Positions 49,901 to 57,849 of a DNA stretch of 64,000 nucleotides are shown here, piece after piece. Origin of the DNA: Chimonanthus salicifolius. Its lineage: Eukaryota; Streptophyta; Magnoliopsida; Laurales; Calycanthaceae. Both the position numbers and the translations under genes were made by a program. The stretch spans positions 50,218,111-50,282,110 of the forward strand of contig CM023537.1 of assembly GCA_013350335.1 (NCBI GenBank). The letters run 5' to 3'. The first letter of the stretch is position 1, and each line of letters begins with the position of its first letter. The notes below the pieces were generated by a model. That model made no database searches and was not told where the DNA came from. It saw only the letters and a program-made list of their open reading frames with translations.

Positions 49901-52900
49901 TAGCTGGACTTTTTCAAGCTAGTGTCGCATATATCTATCTTAATGGAAAGCTGAGGCATACAGGAAAGCTGGGGTATTCACCCTCCCCTGTTGGAAAACC
50001 ACTGCAGGTGTGCATTGGTACACCGGCTACTTGCACAAAAGTTACTGAGCTGTCCTGGAGACATCGTTGTTGTTATCTTTTTGAGGAGGTGCTCACACCA
50101 GGTAGTATTTGCTTCATGTACATCCTTGGTACAGGGTACAGGGGACTTTTCCAAGATACCGATCTATTGCAATTTGTTCCCAACCAGGCTTGTGGTGGTG
50201 GTAGCATGGCTATTTTAGATTCGTTGGATGCAGAGTTACCTTTGGCTTCTAACATACAGAGAGTTGATAGTGCTGGTAAACAGGGAAGCGTCAAAGCTGA
50301 TGGGAGTGGGATTGTCTGGGACATGGAAAGACTGGCAAACTTGTCATTGCAGCTTTCTGGAAAGAAGCTCATATTTGCATTTGATGGAACATCCTCAGAA
50401 GCTTTCCGGGCATCTGGGACTCTATCCATGCTCAATCTAATTGATCCATTGTCTGCTGCTGCTTCCCCCATTGGTGGTCTGTGACATAGATTTTTAAATC
50501 TTACAATTCAATATAATTTTTATGAAAATGATTTCAGTTTTATGTTTGAATCCTGATTTTTAAGAACCTTGCATGTTTTTAGTGATTTGAGGTTCATATG
50601 TGAATTTTAGTAGAAGTTGATTTCTCATTTATAATTCATCTAATTGAACTTTACAAAACATTGGTTTTATAAGCTGCATATGATCGATCACAAGAAAATA
50701 TAGGTCACATGGGTTCTTCTTTGTAATTATGGACATGATTAAAGTTTATGACATCGACTTGTACATATATGACATCATTCACAAAAAAAAAACTTTTACA
50801 TATTTGAGCATCATCATTTTCTTGTCATTAATATATTGATGAATTGAATATTCAAGGCATGGATTGTGAAAACTTATTTTTTACTCTTTAAAGGTTTTTA
50901 AATATTCTGTCCTTTTTTGAGAAAATCGTAAAAAATCCTATGATTCACAGTATGATTTACGATTCAATACAATTTGATTCTCAAAATGATTTATGTTACA
51001 ATTTAATTTTCTGAAAATTGATCAATAATTATTCAAAATTTAACATTTTTGCCATAAATTTCTCATTCCTTTTTTTTTTTCTTGGATAATGATAGACTTT
51101 TCACTATAGCGGTCTTTCTCTGATTGGCAGGCATACCACGCTTTGGTCGACTCCATGGAGATGTTTACATCTGTAGCCAGTGTGTCATTGGGGATAGTAT
51201 TCGCACAGTTGGTGGGATGTCTATTGTCTTGGCTCTTATTGAGGCTGCTGAAACCAGAGATATGTTGCACATGGCACTTTCCCTGCTTGCTTGTGCGCTT
51301 CGTCAGAATCCACAAAACGTGCGTGACTTGCAAGCTTTCAGAGGATACCATTTACTTGCTCTCTTCCTACACCGTAGAATGTCATTATTCAACATGCAGT
51401 CACTTGATATCTTCTTCCAGATTGCAGCATGTGAGGCTTCTTTTTCTGAAGCACATAAGTCACAAGTAACTCAACCTTTAGCTTCTCCAGTTGGAGCCAT
51501 TCAGGATGCTGGCTATGAGGAGCTTACTTTAGCAAAGTATGCTGATGAATTCTCATCAGTTGGGTCCCACGGAGATTTGGATGATTTTGTAGCGCAAAGA
51601 GATTCAGTTAGTCATATTTCAGAACTTGAAAATGTTGATTTGCAGGCGGAAACATTGAATTGTATCGTTTTGTCAAATGCAGATATGGTTGAACATGTGC
51701 TACTAGATTGGACCTTATGGGTTATAAGCCCTGTTTCAATTCAAATTGCGCTTCTTGGATTTCTTGAACGATTGGTTTCTATGCATTGGTACAGGAATCA
51801 CAATCTTACAGTTTTACGTCGAATAAACCTTGTCCAACATTTACTGGTGACATTGCAAAGGGGTGATGTGGAAATTCCTGTTTTAGAGAAACTGGTAGTA
51901 TTGCTTGGTGTCATTTTAGAGGATGGTTTTTTGGCTTCTGAATTGGAACATGTGGTCAGGTTTGTTATTATGACATTTGACCCTCCGGAACTTACACCCC
52001 GCCGCCAAATTGTTCGAGAATCAATGGGAAAACATGTGATTGTACGAAATATGTTGTTGGAAATGCTTATTGATTTGCAAATGACCATAAAATCTGAAGA
52101 GATGCTTGAACAGTGGCATAGAATCGTTTCATCTAAGTTGATCACATATTTTCTTGATGAGGCTGTTCATCCTACCAGTATGAGATGGGTTATGACTCTT
52201 CTTGGGGTTTGCCTTGCATCATCTCCTACGTTTACTCTTAAATTTCGAAGCAGTGGAGGTTACCAAGGTTTGATGCGTGTACTTCCAAGCTTTTATGATT
52301 CCCCAGAAATATATTACACACTTTTCTGTTTAATATTTGGTAAGGCTGTTTATCCAAGATTACCAGAGGTTCGTATGGTAGATTTCCATGCCCTTATGCA
52401 GAGTAATGGAAGTTATGGGGAATTGAAGTTTGTGGAACTTTTAGAATCCGTCATTGCTATGACAAAATCTACGTTTGATAGGTTGACAATGCAGTCAATG
52501 CTTGCTCACCAAACAGGTAACCTGTCACAGTTGAGTGCTAGCCTGGTGGCGGAGCTTGTTGAAGAAACAACAGACATGGCAGGTGAGCTTCAGGGTGTAG
52601 CTTTGATGCACAAGACATATGCTGCACGTTTGATGGGTGGGGAAGCAGCAGCTCCTGCCGCTGCTACTTCAATTTTGCGGTTCATGGTTGATCTGGCAAA
52701 AATGTGTCCCCCTTTTTCTGCCATATGTCGGCGTGCTGAATTTCTGGAAAGCTGTGTGGACCTCTATTTTTCTTGTGTCAGGTGTGTTTTATACTTTAGA
52801 TATACTTTTTTTTTCCTCTTGAATTTGATTGGGCCATGACTGTAGTCTTAACCAAATTGTTCTTATTTAAGTTGGAGAGTTTTTCCCCCTGTCTGTCGTA

Positions 52901-55900
52901 TCTTTTCAGGGCTGCTTGTGCAGTGAAGATGGCAAAAAACCTATCCATAAAAGCTCCAGATGAGAAGAACTTAAATGATTCTGACGATAACCAAAGTTCT
53001 CAGCATACATTCTCCAGCTTGCCGCATGATCAGGAGCAGTCTGCCAAAACTTCTATAAGCATAGGAAGCTTTCCTCAAGGGCAAAAAAGTACCAGTTCTG
53101 AAGAAAATTTGGGAATGCACTGCTACTTGGTGGATGATAAATCAGACAAAACAGCTAGCTTAACCGATCTGGAGTCGAGCAAACCTCATGGGGAAGATGG
53201 CATGGTAGCTCATAATTCTGATGGTGAAAGTCTTGAACAGATTTCTTCTGCTACTTCTAATACTTTTAACTCTTATCATAATATTAATGGGACATCTGAT
53301 GCCATTCAACCGGTGGATTCATTCAATTCTGCTTCCATTATTGTCCCTGATTCTCCTGTTCCATCAGAGAAGTCCAACACTAAACTAGCACTAACACCCA
53401 CTTCATCCCCAGTTGTTGCGTTGGCATCTTGGCTGGGAAGCGCAGGCACTAGTGAAACAAAAGTTCAAGTAACTGCTACTCCATCAATTGGATCATCAGT
53501 TTCTACAATTGAATTTGATTCATCCCAAGATTTAAAGTCAAGCTCTCAAGGGTCATCTGCTGTGAACACATTCTTTATTGTTAATCCAAAGCTTTTGCTT
53601 GAAATAGATGACTCTGGATATGGAGGAGGTCCATGTTCTGCAGGTGCTACTGCTGTTTTAGATTTTATTGCAGAAGTTCTTGCTGATATTGTGACAGAGC
53701 AGCTCAAAGCAGCACAGACTGTAGAGAGCATTTTGGAAACTGTTCCTTTGTATGTAGATTCAGATTCTGCGTTGGTTTTCCAGGGTCTTTGCCTAAGTAG
53801 ATTGATGAACCACCTGGAAAGGCGCCTTTTACGTGATGATGAGGAAGATGAGAAAAAACTTGATAAGAGTCGCTGGTCTGTGAATCTGGATTCATTATGT
53901 TGGATGATTGTAGATCGTGTGTATATGGGTGGCTTTCCCCAGCCAGGTGGAGTGCTAAGGACTTTGGAGTTCTTGTTGTCTATGTTACAACTTGCCAACA
54001 AGGATGGCCGGATTGAAGAAGCAGCAGCAACCGGAAAAGGTCTTTTATCCATCACAAGGGGAAGCAAGCAACTTGAGACATACATTCATGCCCTCTTGAA
54101 AAATACAAATCGCATGATAATGTACTGTTTCCTTCCATCATTTTTGGTGACCATTGGAGAAGATGATTTGCTTTCACATTTGGGTTTGCAGATAGAACCC
54201 AGGAAGGGCTTATCAACAAATGCTTTACAAGATGAATCTGATATCTGCACTTTCTTACAGTTGCTAATTGCTCACAAGAGACTTATTTTCTGCCCAAGCA
54301 ATCTTGATACTGATCTTATTTGTTGTCTCTGTATAAACTTAATTTCTCTACTCCGTGACCAGAGGCGAAATGCACAAAACATGGCAGTGGATGTCATCAA
54401 GTATCTGTTGTTGCATCGGCGTGCGGCTTTGGAGGAATTGCTTGTATCTAAACCAAACCAAGGACAATATTTTGATGTTTTGCATGGTGGATTTGACAAA
54501 CTTTTGACAGGAAGTTCTTCTGCTTTCTTTGAATGGCTTCTGAATTCTGAACAGAGCATCAATAGAGTCTTGGAGCAGTGTGCTGGTATCATGTGGGTTC
54601 AGTACATTGCTGGGTCAGCGAAATTCCCCGGGGTTAGAATAAAGGGTATGGAAGGTCGCCGTAAAAGGGAAATGGGGAGAAAGTCAAAGGATGTTTCAAA
54701 ATTGGACTTACGGCATTGGGAGCAGATGAATGAGCGCAGATATGCACTTGAATTGGTTCGTGATTCAATGTCGACTGAGCTGAGAGTTGTTCGTCAGGAT
54801 AAATATGGATGGGTTCTTCATGCGGAGAGTGAGTGGCAAACACATCTCCAAGAACTTGTACATGAGCGAGGAATGTTCCCTCTGCGAAACTCTTCTAGTC
54901 TAGAACCTGAATGGCAGCTTTGTCCCATTGAAGGTCCTTACCGGATGCGTAAAAAGCTTGAGCGTTGCAAATTGAGAATTGATACAATTCAAAATGTTGA
55001 TACTGAACACTTTCAATTGGATGAAACCAAGTTAGCTTGTGAAAGAACTGATAGTGACTTTGGTGCTTTGGAGGGAGAGCCTGATTCATTTTTTATTTTA
55101 TCTGATGCTCCCAAGGAGAAGTGTTTTGATGGCGGTGATTATGATGAGTCTTCTTTTAAAGAGGCAGATGATTTTGAGGGAGATTCAGCCTCCATTCAGT
55201 TAGGATGGAATGACCGTTGTAGCAGTATAAATGAAGCAAGTCTTCACTCTGCTTCTTTGGAATTTGGTGTTAAGTCAAGTGTTGTTTCTGTTCCGATGAG
55301 TGAATGTGCAATTGCCAAATCTGATCTAGGCTCTCCTAAGCAGCTATCTTTTGTGAAAGATGAGGTGAAAGTTGCAGAGGATAAATCGGATAAGGAACTG
55401 AATGATAATGGGGAGTATCTAATTAGACCTTATCTTGAACCTCTTGAAAAGATTAGGTTTAGATACAATTGTGAGCGTGTTGTAGGTCTTGATAAGCATG
55501 ATGGTATTTTTCTTATTGGGGAGTTCTGTCTATATGTAATTGAGAACTTCTACATTGATGACACTGGATGCATATGTGAAAAGGAGTGCGAGGATGAGCT
55601 CTCTGTAATTGATCAGGCTTTGGGTGTCAAGAAAGATGTTACTGGTAGCATGGAATTCCAGTCAAAATCACCATCTTCAGTGGGTGTGACAGTTAGGTCA
55701 TCAGTTGGGGGAAGGGCATGGGCATACAATGGTGGTGCTTGGGGAAAGGAGAAGGTTTGTACTACTGGTAATGTGCCTCATCTGTGGCGCATGTGGAAGC
55801 TCGATAGTGTTCATGAGATCCTGAAATGCGAATACCAGCTTCGGCCTGTTGCCATTGAGATTTTTAGTATGGATGGTTGTAATGATCTTCTGGTCTTCCA

Positions 55901-55963
55901 CAAAAAAGAAAGGGATGAAGTGTTCAAGAATTTGGTTGCCATGAATCTCCCACGAAACAGCAT
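34029..55963 (+). CDS. SPI: SPIRRIG-like giant BEACH-domain protein (3' end outside window)
   Basis: Plant BEACH/WD40 protein of the SPIRRIG (BCHA) class. In Arabidopsis these large cytoplasmic scaffolds act in membrane trafficking (with the ESCRT partner LIP5) and mRNA-decay bodies, and affect trichome and root-hair shape. Fifteen exons join in frame to 8,825 nt, about 2,941 residues; the family is about 3,600, so roughly 650 residues (BEACH and WD40) lie beyond the window. Visible in order: conserved start MKWASLLKDIKEKVGL; helical repeats to about 1000; ConA-like module about 1065-1265 (GERTWPPAAGYSFVCWFQF); conserved middle part about 1374-1924; acidic Ser-rich linker about 1930-2150; KFPGVRIKGMEGRRKREMGR near 2490; PH-like domain from about 2758 (GEYLIRPYLEPLEKIRFRYN) ending NLPRNSM. 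No stop or frameshift was found in any exon. Start 34029 is chosen because the family begins MKW; in-frame ATGs also lie at 34005 and 33642. Identity is by remembered similarity, not a search; SPI versus its paralogue BCHA2 is not decided. Confidence 0.93.
34172..35746 (+). other. SPI: Intron 1 of the SPI-like gene
   Basis: A 1.6-kb T-rich first intron with GT/AG borders. I see no coding similarity or clear transposon in it; the short open frames carry no recognisable motif. Confidence 0.8.
35747..35816 (+). CDS. SPI: SPI-like exon 2
   Basis: Residues 48-71, reading DKHESELDFKRFWEEFRSS and then GSEK, which matches the family block before the first helical repeats. Acceptor AAATAG|AGATAAG, donor GAAAAG|GTTTTC. 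It ends on a codon boundary. Confidence 0.87.
35930..36015 (+). CDS. SPI: SPI-like exon 3
   Basis: Residues 72-100, with NMAVDVFCRLVKQQSNV, the first strongly conserved helix of the family. The acceptor TTTTCAG follows a (TC)n run that serves as polypyrimidine tract. Donor ACCAC|GTAAGC, two bases into a Thr codon. Confidence 0.9.
36941..36990. repeat. (CT)n microsatellite
   Basis: An uninterrupted run of about 25 CT units lies in intron 3. Confidence 0.95.
37757..37828. repeat. 37-bp tandem duplication with hairpin
   Basis: CAAGATACAAATGTGTATCT begins at 37757 and again at 37794. Each unit contains AAGATACA-AAT-GTGTATCTT, which can fold back on itself. Confidence 0.85.
38682..39496. mobile_element. 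Solo LTR (815 bp) in intron 3
   Basis: The ends are TGATGCAGC and GCTACATCA, an inverted pair with one mismatch, bounded by the perfect 5-bp duplication TATCA (38677-38681, 39497-39501). The interior holds a degenerate tandem repeat of TATCCTAAAAGAAATAGTAT (about 39268-39372). There is no gene. TG...CA ends with a 5-bp duplication identify an LTR; the family is not known, and copia-like is a guess. Confidence 0.8.
39804..39939 (+). CDS. SPI: SPI-like exon 4
   Basis: Residues 100-145, reading LVEAHIFSFVVGRAFVTDIE and then KLKISSKTRSLHVVKIL. Acceptor CTTACAG|GTTAGT, donor ACAAAG|GTAGTG. Phase matches both neighbours. Confidence 0.92.
40050..40106 (+). CDS. SPI: SPI-like exon 5
   Basis: Nineteen codons, residues 146-164: DGIRPGSNLLYAVEVLVTG. 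Acceptor TGTGCAG|GATGG, donor ACAGGG|GTATCA. Both borders are on codon boundaries. Confidence 0.9.
40107..40467 (+). other. SPI: Intron 5 of the SPI-like gene
   Basis: A 361-bp GT/AG intron between exons 5 and 6. It is T-rich and I see nothing else in it. Confidence 0.85.
40468..40644 (+). CDS. SPI: SPI-like exon 6
   Basis: Residues 165-223, with DKQPLLDSGILCCLIHILTA and ending ARRLE. Acceptor TCAACAG|CCAAC, donor CTTGAG|GTAGGT; in phase. Confidence 0.91.
40893..41048 (+). pseudogene. RTE-type LINE fragment in intron 6
   Basis: One frame reads AAKKVISKAKYDSCDNLYAK followed by LGTKEGEKVTHKLAKLREM and ends at a stop. This is the linker between endonuclease and reverse transcriptase of plant RTE-type non-LTR elements (pattern YDNLYAKLGTKEGEK...LAKLRE). 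The rest of the element is missing. Confidence 0.7.
42200..42635 (+). pseudogene. LINE 3' end in intron 6
   Basis: The frame includes ARSLWWEHNNRVFKNL and FAKCASWACFLDEFWN, matching the W-E-RN-R-F...W tail after the zinc-knuckle region of L1-type elements. A typical 3' tail (GTATTTGCACCTCTGGTGC, then TTATTAATACAG) follows. 5'-truncated and non-functional. Confidence 0.65.
42840..43031 (+). CDS. SPI: SPI-like exon 7
   Basis: Residues 224-287, with VEGSIVHIMKALSSHPSS, AQSLIEDDSLQILFQMVANG and IIQLHRHAMQ. Acceptor TATACAG|GTAGAG, donor CATGCAG|GTAAGT. The intron before it carries LINE debris but the exon is clean. Confidence 0.92.
43179..43244 (+). CDS. SPI: SPI-like exon 8
   Basis: Twenty-two codons, residues 288-309: ILGLLLVNDNGSTAKYIHRH then HL, a near-invariant family block. 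Acceptor TTACAG|ATACTT, donor CATCTG|GTATGC. Confidence 0.92.
43390..43870 (-). pseudogene. RTE-like LINE 3' end in intron 8
   Basis: The minus strand shows TRRRGRVIKIGKVVQGNILS and NMALNRDEWGIKTHKVDQDR, resembling the RGRP-K-W...MALDR-EWR-RIH-ADP tail of plant RTE elements. Stops separate it from upstream remnants near 43700-43860. Confidence 0.6.
43928..43997. repeat. (CT)n-(TATC)n-(TA)n microsatellite
   Basis: Compound microsatellite in intron 8: about 39 bp of CT, then TATC units, then TA. Confidence 0.93.
45185..45390 (-). mobile_element. Solo LTR related to the 6.3-kb TRIM, in intron 8
   Basis: This 206-bp piece runs TGTGACGACCCAACTCCC to GGTAGGGGTGTCACA on the + strand and shares GATGTGGGACT, GGCCCAAAAGGCCTC and TATTGTCCGCTTTG with the LTRs at 6318-6852. 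The perfect 5-bp duplication AAAGT (45180-45184, 45391-45395) shows that it inserted as an LTR element and then lost its partner. Confidence 0.85.
46172..46286 (+). CDS. SPI: SPI-like exon 9
   Basis: Residues 310-348: IKVLLMAVKDFNPESCDSAY then TMGIVDMLLECVELSYRP. Acceptor ATTTCAG|ATAAAA, donor CCTG|GTGAGT, one base into the Glu codon completed by exon 10. Confidence 0.92.
46499..47661 (+). CDS. SPI: SPI-like exon 10
   Basis: Residues 348-735. It opens EAGSVRLREDIHNAHGYQYL, has a variable Ser-rich insert, then the conserved DLEAIQMLQDIFLKADNIAL and PEQELLSLCCLLQQSITSEL helices and AWDCLVSLLKKAEANQSSFR. Acceptor TTGCAG|AGGCTG, donor GCACAG|GTTTGT. A 45-bp tandem duplication starts just inside the following intron. 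Confidence 0.94.
47662..48368 (+). other. SPI: Intron 10 of the SPI-like gene
   Basis: A 707-bp AT-rich intron. It begins with a 45-bp tandem duplication (47676-47770). Phrases such as ATTGGTCTTATAAGCT recur in intron 13, suggesting that both carry related AT-rich repeats. Confidence 0.85.
47676..47770. repeat. 45-bp tandem duplication at the start of intron 10
   Basis: CCATTTGTAATTTCATCT occurs at 47676 and 47721, and CCATT again at 47766, fixing the period at 45 bp with a few mismatches. The first unit begins 14 bp after the exon 10 donor. Confidence 0.9.
48369..49065 (+). CDS. SPI: SPI-like exon 11
   Basis: Residues 736-968, including LIEVLKSGMVTSVSGSQYKL and RVFGEATGFSLLLTTLHSFQ. Acceptor TGTGCAG|AATCAT, donor TCTATAG|GTGAGA, one base into a Gly codon. 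Confidence 0.93.
49153..49255 (+). CDS. SPI: SPI-like exon 12
   Basis: Residues 968-1002: GCVGLLLETIRPFLVGSSPL and then LTHALRIVEVLGAYR. Acceptor ATTCAG|GTTGTG, donor ATACAG|GTAGCT. Length 103 nt fits the phases on both sides. Confidence 0.93.
49362..50476 (+). CDS. SPI: SPI-like exon 13 (ConA-like module)
   Basis: Residues 1002-1374. After SSSEIRMLIRYILQMKLMNS comes the ConA/laminin-G-like fold typical of BEACH proteins, from GERTWPPAAGYSFVCWFQF (about 1068) through ELDEGRWHHLAVVHSK to LGTGYRGLFQ (about 1265). Its tail reads LSAAASPIGG. Acceptor TAATAG|ATTGTC, donor GGTG|GTCTGT. Confidence 0.94.
50477..51130 (+). other. SPI: Intron 13 of the SPI-like gene
   Basis: A 654-bp AT-rich intron whose middle (ATTGGTTTTATAAGCTGCAT) resembles intron 10. 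It ends in motifs around GATTTACGATTCAATAC, related in flavour to 37320-37400 in intron 3. No coding potential is visible. Confidence 0.8.
51131..52781 (+). CDS. SPI: SPI-like exon 14
   Basis: Residues 1374-1924, the conserved middle part of BEACH proteins: IPRFGRLHGDVYICSQCVIG, ADMVEHVLLDWTLWVISPVS, ITYFLDEAVHPTSMRWVMTL and LPEVRMVDFHALMQ. Acceptor TTGGCAG|GCATAC, donor GTGTCAG|GTGTGT. Confidence 0.95.
52910..55963 (+). CDS. SPI: SPI-like exon 15 (linker and PH-like domain)
   Basis: Residues 1924-2942. An acidic, Ser-rich, poorly conserved linker (to about 2150) precedes NPKLLLEIDDSGYGGGPCSA, RRLLRDDEEDEKKLDKSRWS, LDLRHWEQMNERRYALELV, EGPYRMRKKLERCKLRID and the PH-like domain from about 2758. 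The exon stops at NLPRNSM, directly before BEACH. The donor is taken as AGCAT|GTACTT because family similarity ends there; read straight through, the frame would stop at 56099 after about 44 hydrophobic residues. Confidence 0.92.
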
Positions 55964-56965
55964 GTACTTATCTCACCTTTCTGCCCTGTTTGCCTCTGTT
56001 TCATTTATTTATAGGTTTATTTACCATTGTTTAGCTTTGCTACTGAGTTACTTATGCTTGTGCTTTGCATATTTTGAGAAGTTTATGCTTGTCCTCTAAT
56101 TAGAGTTTCTAAATGAAAATTTGCTACTAAATTTGCTTGTATGATTGAGATTTGGGCTCTATAAGATATTATCTTAATAATCTTTTTTTTTTTTTGAAAG
56201 ATTATGTTAATAATCTTAGTGGTCCATCTCCTTACCACAATGAGCATCTAGATCCATTTCGGTCGGTGAGAAACTTTTATCTGTATCACCATGCTTTTCA
56301 TTTTCCTTTTTAGAAATCTGAAGAAATCTTTAATCGGTTTTTATTTGGTACGACTCTCTTTCTATATCCATAGTTCATGGAAGATGGTCATACATCGGCT
56401 TGGCACGTCATTACCACCATCTTAGAATTTCTTTAAAGCCACTAAATGTATCTTTTCAAGAGGAGTTAGTAGCTTAGCTTTAGGATCTTCACAACAGCCC
56501 TTGGAATAGTTTGCAATTGCACATTAATCCATTACCTTTTCTTTTATATAAAAGAGACACTGTTTAAGTGTCCATTGAATGATGTTTATTCATTTAATTC
56601 ATGGTTGAAATATATGGAGTCCTTAAAATAGAGAAAATCGGTACAACAAAATGAGTAAAATTTGAAATAGAGATTTTAGGATTAGATATATTTTGGAAGA
56701 TCTGCTACATCTTGTTACCTTGTCAACTAAAAAATATGTAAAATCATATAGAAATGGCTAAAAAAAAAAAAAGAATTTTATGATTGGATTTGGTGAGTTG
56801 AAATGATTTAACCCATCCTTGTCAAGTCACATCTAATAAATGTAGAAAATAGAAAAAAAGCTAGAAAAAATGATTTTATGATTGAGTTTGCTGAATCTAA
56901 AGGATGTGAAATAGTGGTAGGAAGGGTAAAAGTTCTTCAATGTCCTCTCTGCAATGCTATGCCTA

Positions 56966-57391
56966 TGGGGCTTCTTCACACTCTCAAGAAAGAAAAAGGA
57001 AATAGAAAAGGTTATCTATTGATTCAAACGCTGTACCTATGGGATAGAGGAAGAGGAAAAAAACCGAAGATTTCACATATTTTGATCGAAAAATCAATCT
57101 GATTTATTTTGTACCCCTCACTCGATGAGAAAATGGGTCAGATTCTACAGGATCAAACCTATGGGACTTAAGGAATGGTGGAAGGGAATAAAAAGAAAAG
57201 AGAGGGAAAGAAAATCGAAATAAAGAATCAAAGAAAATCAAAATAAATAAATAAGTAGAAGAACCCAGATTCCAAATGAACAAAAAAACTCAAAAAAGAT
57301 CTTTCTGATTCTCGAAGAATGAGGGCAAAGGGATTGATCGAGAAAGATCTCTTGTGGGGCTTCTTCACACTCTCAAGAAAGAAAAAGGAAA
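56966..57391. other. Plastid-like insert between 37-bp direct repeats
   Basis: TGGGGCTTCTTCACACTCTC and the next 17 bases occur at 56966-57002 and 57355-57391. The 352 bp between (57003-57354) look like plastid intergenic DNA to me, around CTACAGGATCAAACCTATGG and GATTCTCGAAGAATGAGG. The recognition is from memory and the plastid locus is not named. If correct, this is a NUPT. Confidence 0.42.
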
Positions 57392-57849
57392 GAGATGAAA
57401 GTTTGGTTGTTGCATTACTGAAGGTTTATTGAGACTTTTCCCATCATACCTTGACATTTCATTTTTGCCTTTTGAGTATGTTACTTTTCTTTGATTTTGT
57501 AAATTGGGTGTTTTTTTCCCCTTTATTTTTGCTTTTGACAGATATAATGGCGATTTGATTTAGTGTATTTTATTTTGTTGATACTAAAATTTTTGTTAAT
57601 TGATATATGAATGGTTTTTAAGTAGATATTTTTTCATTAATTAATAGATGACAAGGGAGACATTATGAATCTTTCAAGGTTATTTTTCTCAAGTGGTCGA
57701 GAACACAAAAGAGATTCATTATATGTGAATTGGTGGCACTATGATGGTGTGATTGGTGTAACATTTGGAGTGTTGAATTGGTTATACTATGATGGCGCAC
57801 AACTGAGAGGCATTGCAAAATCTCTTAATGTTGTTGTTTGTAGTGATAC

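Noticed and set aside
53546..54085. 179-aa minus-strand open frame
   Set aside because: It is antisense to the conserved exon 15 and reflects codon bias of the real frame.
55965..56099. Continuation of exon 15 to the stop at 56099 as the true C-terminus
   Set aside because: Family similarity stops exactly at a GT donor and the added hydrophobic residues match nothing; retained only as the outcome of intron retention.
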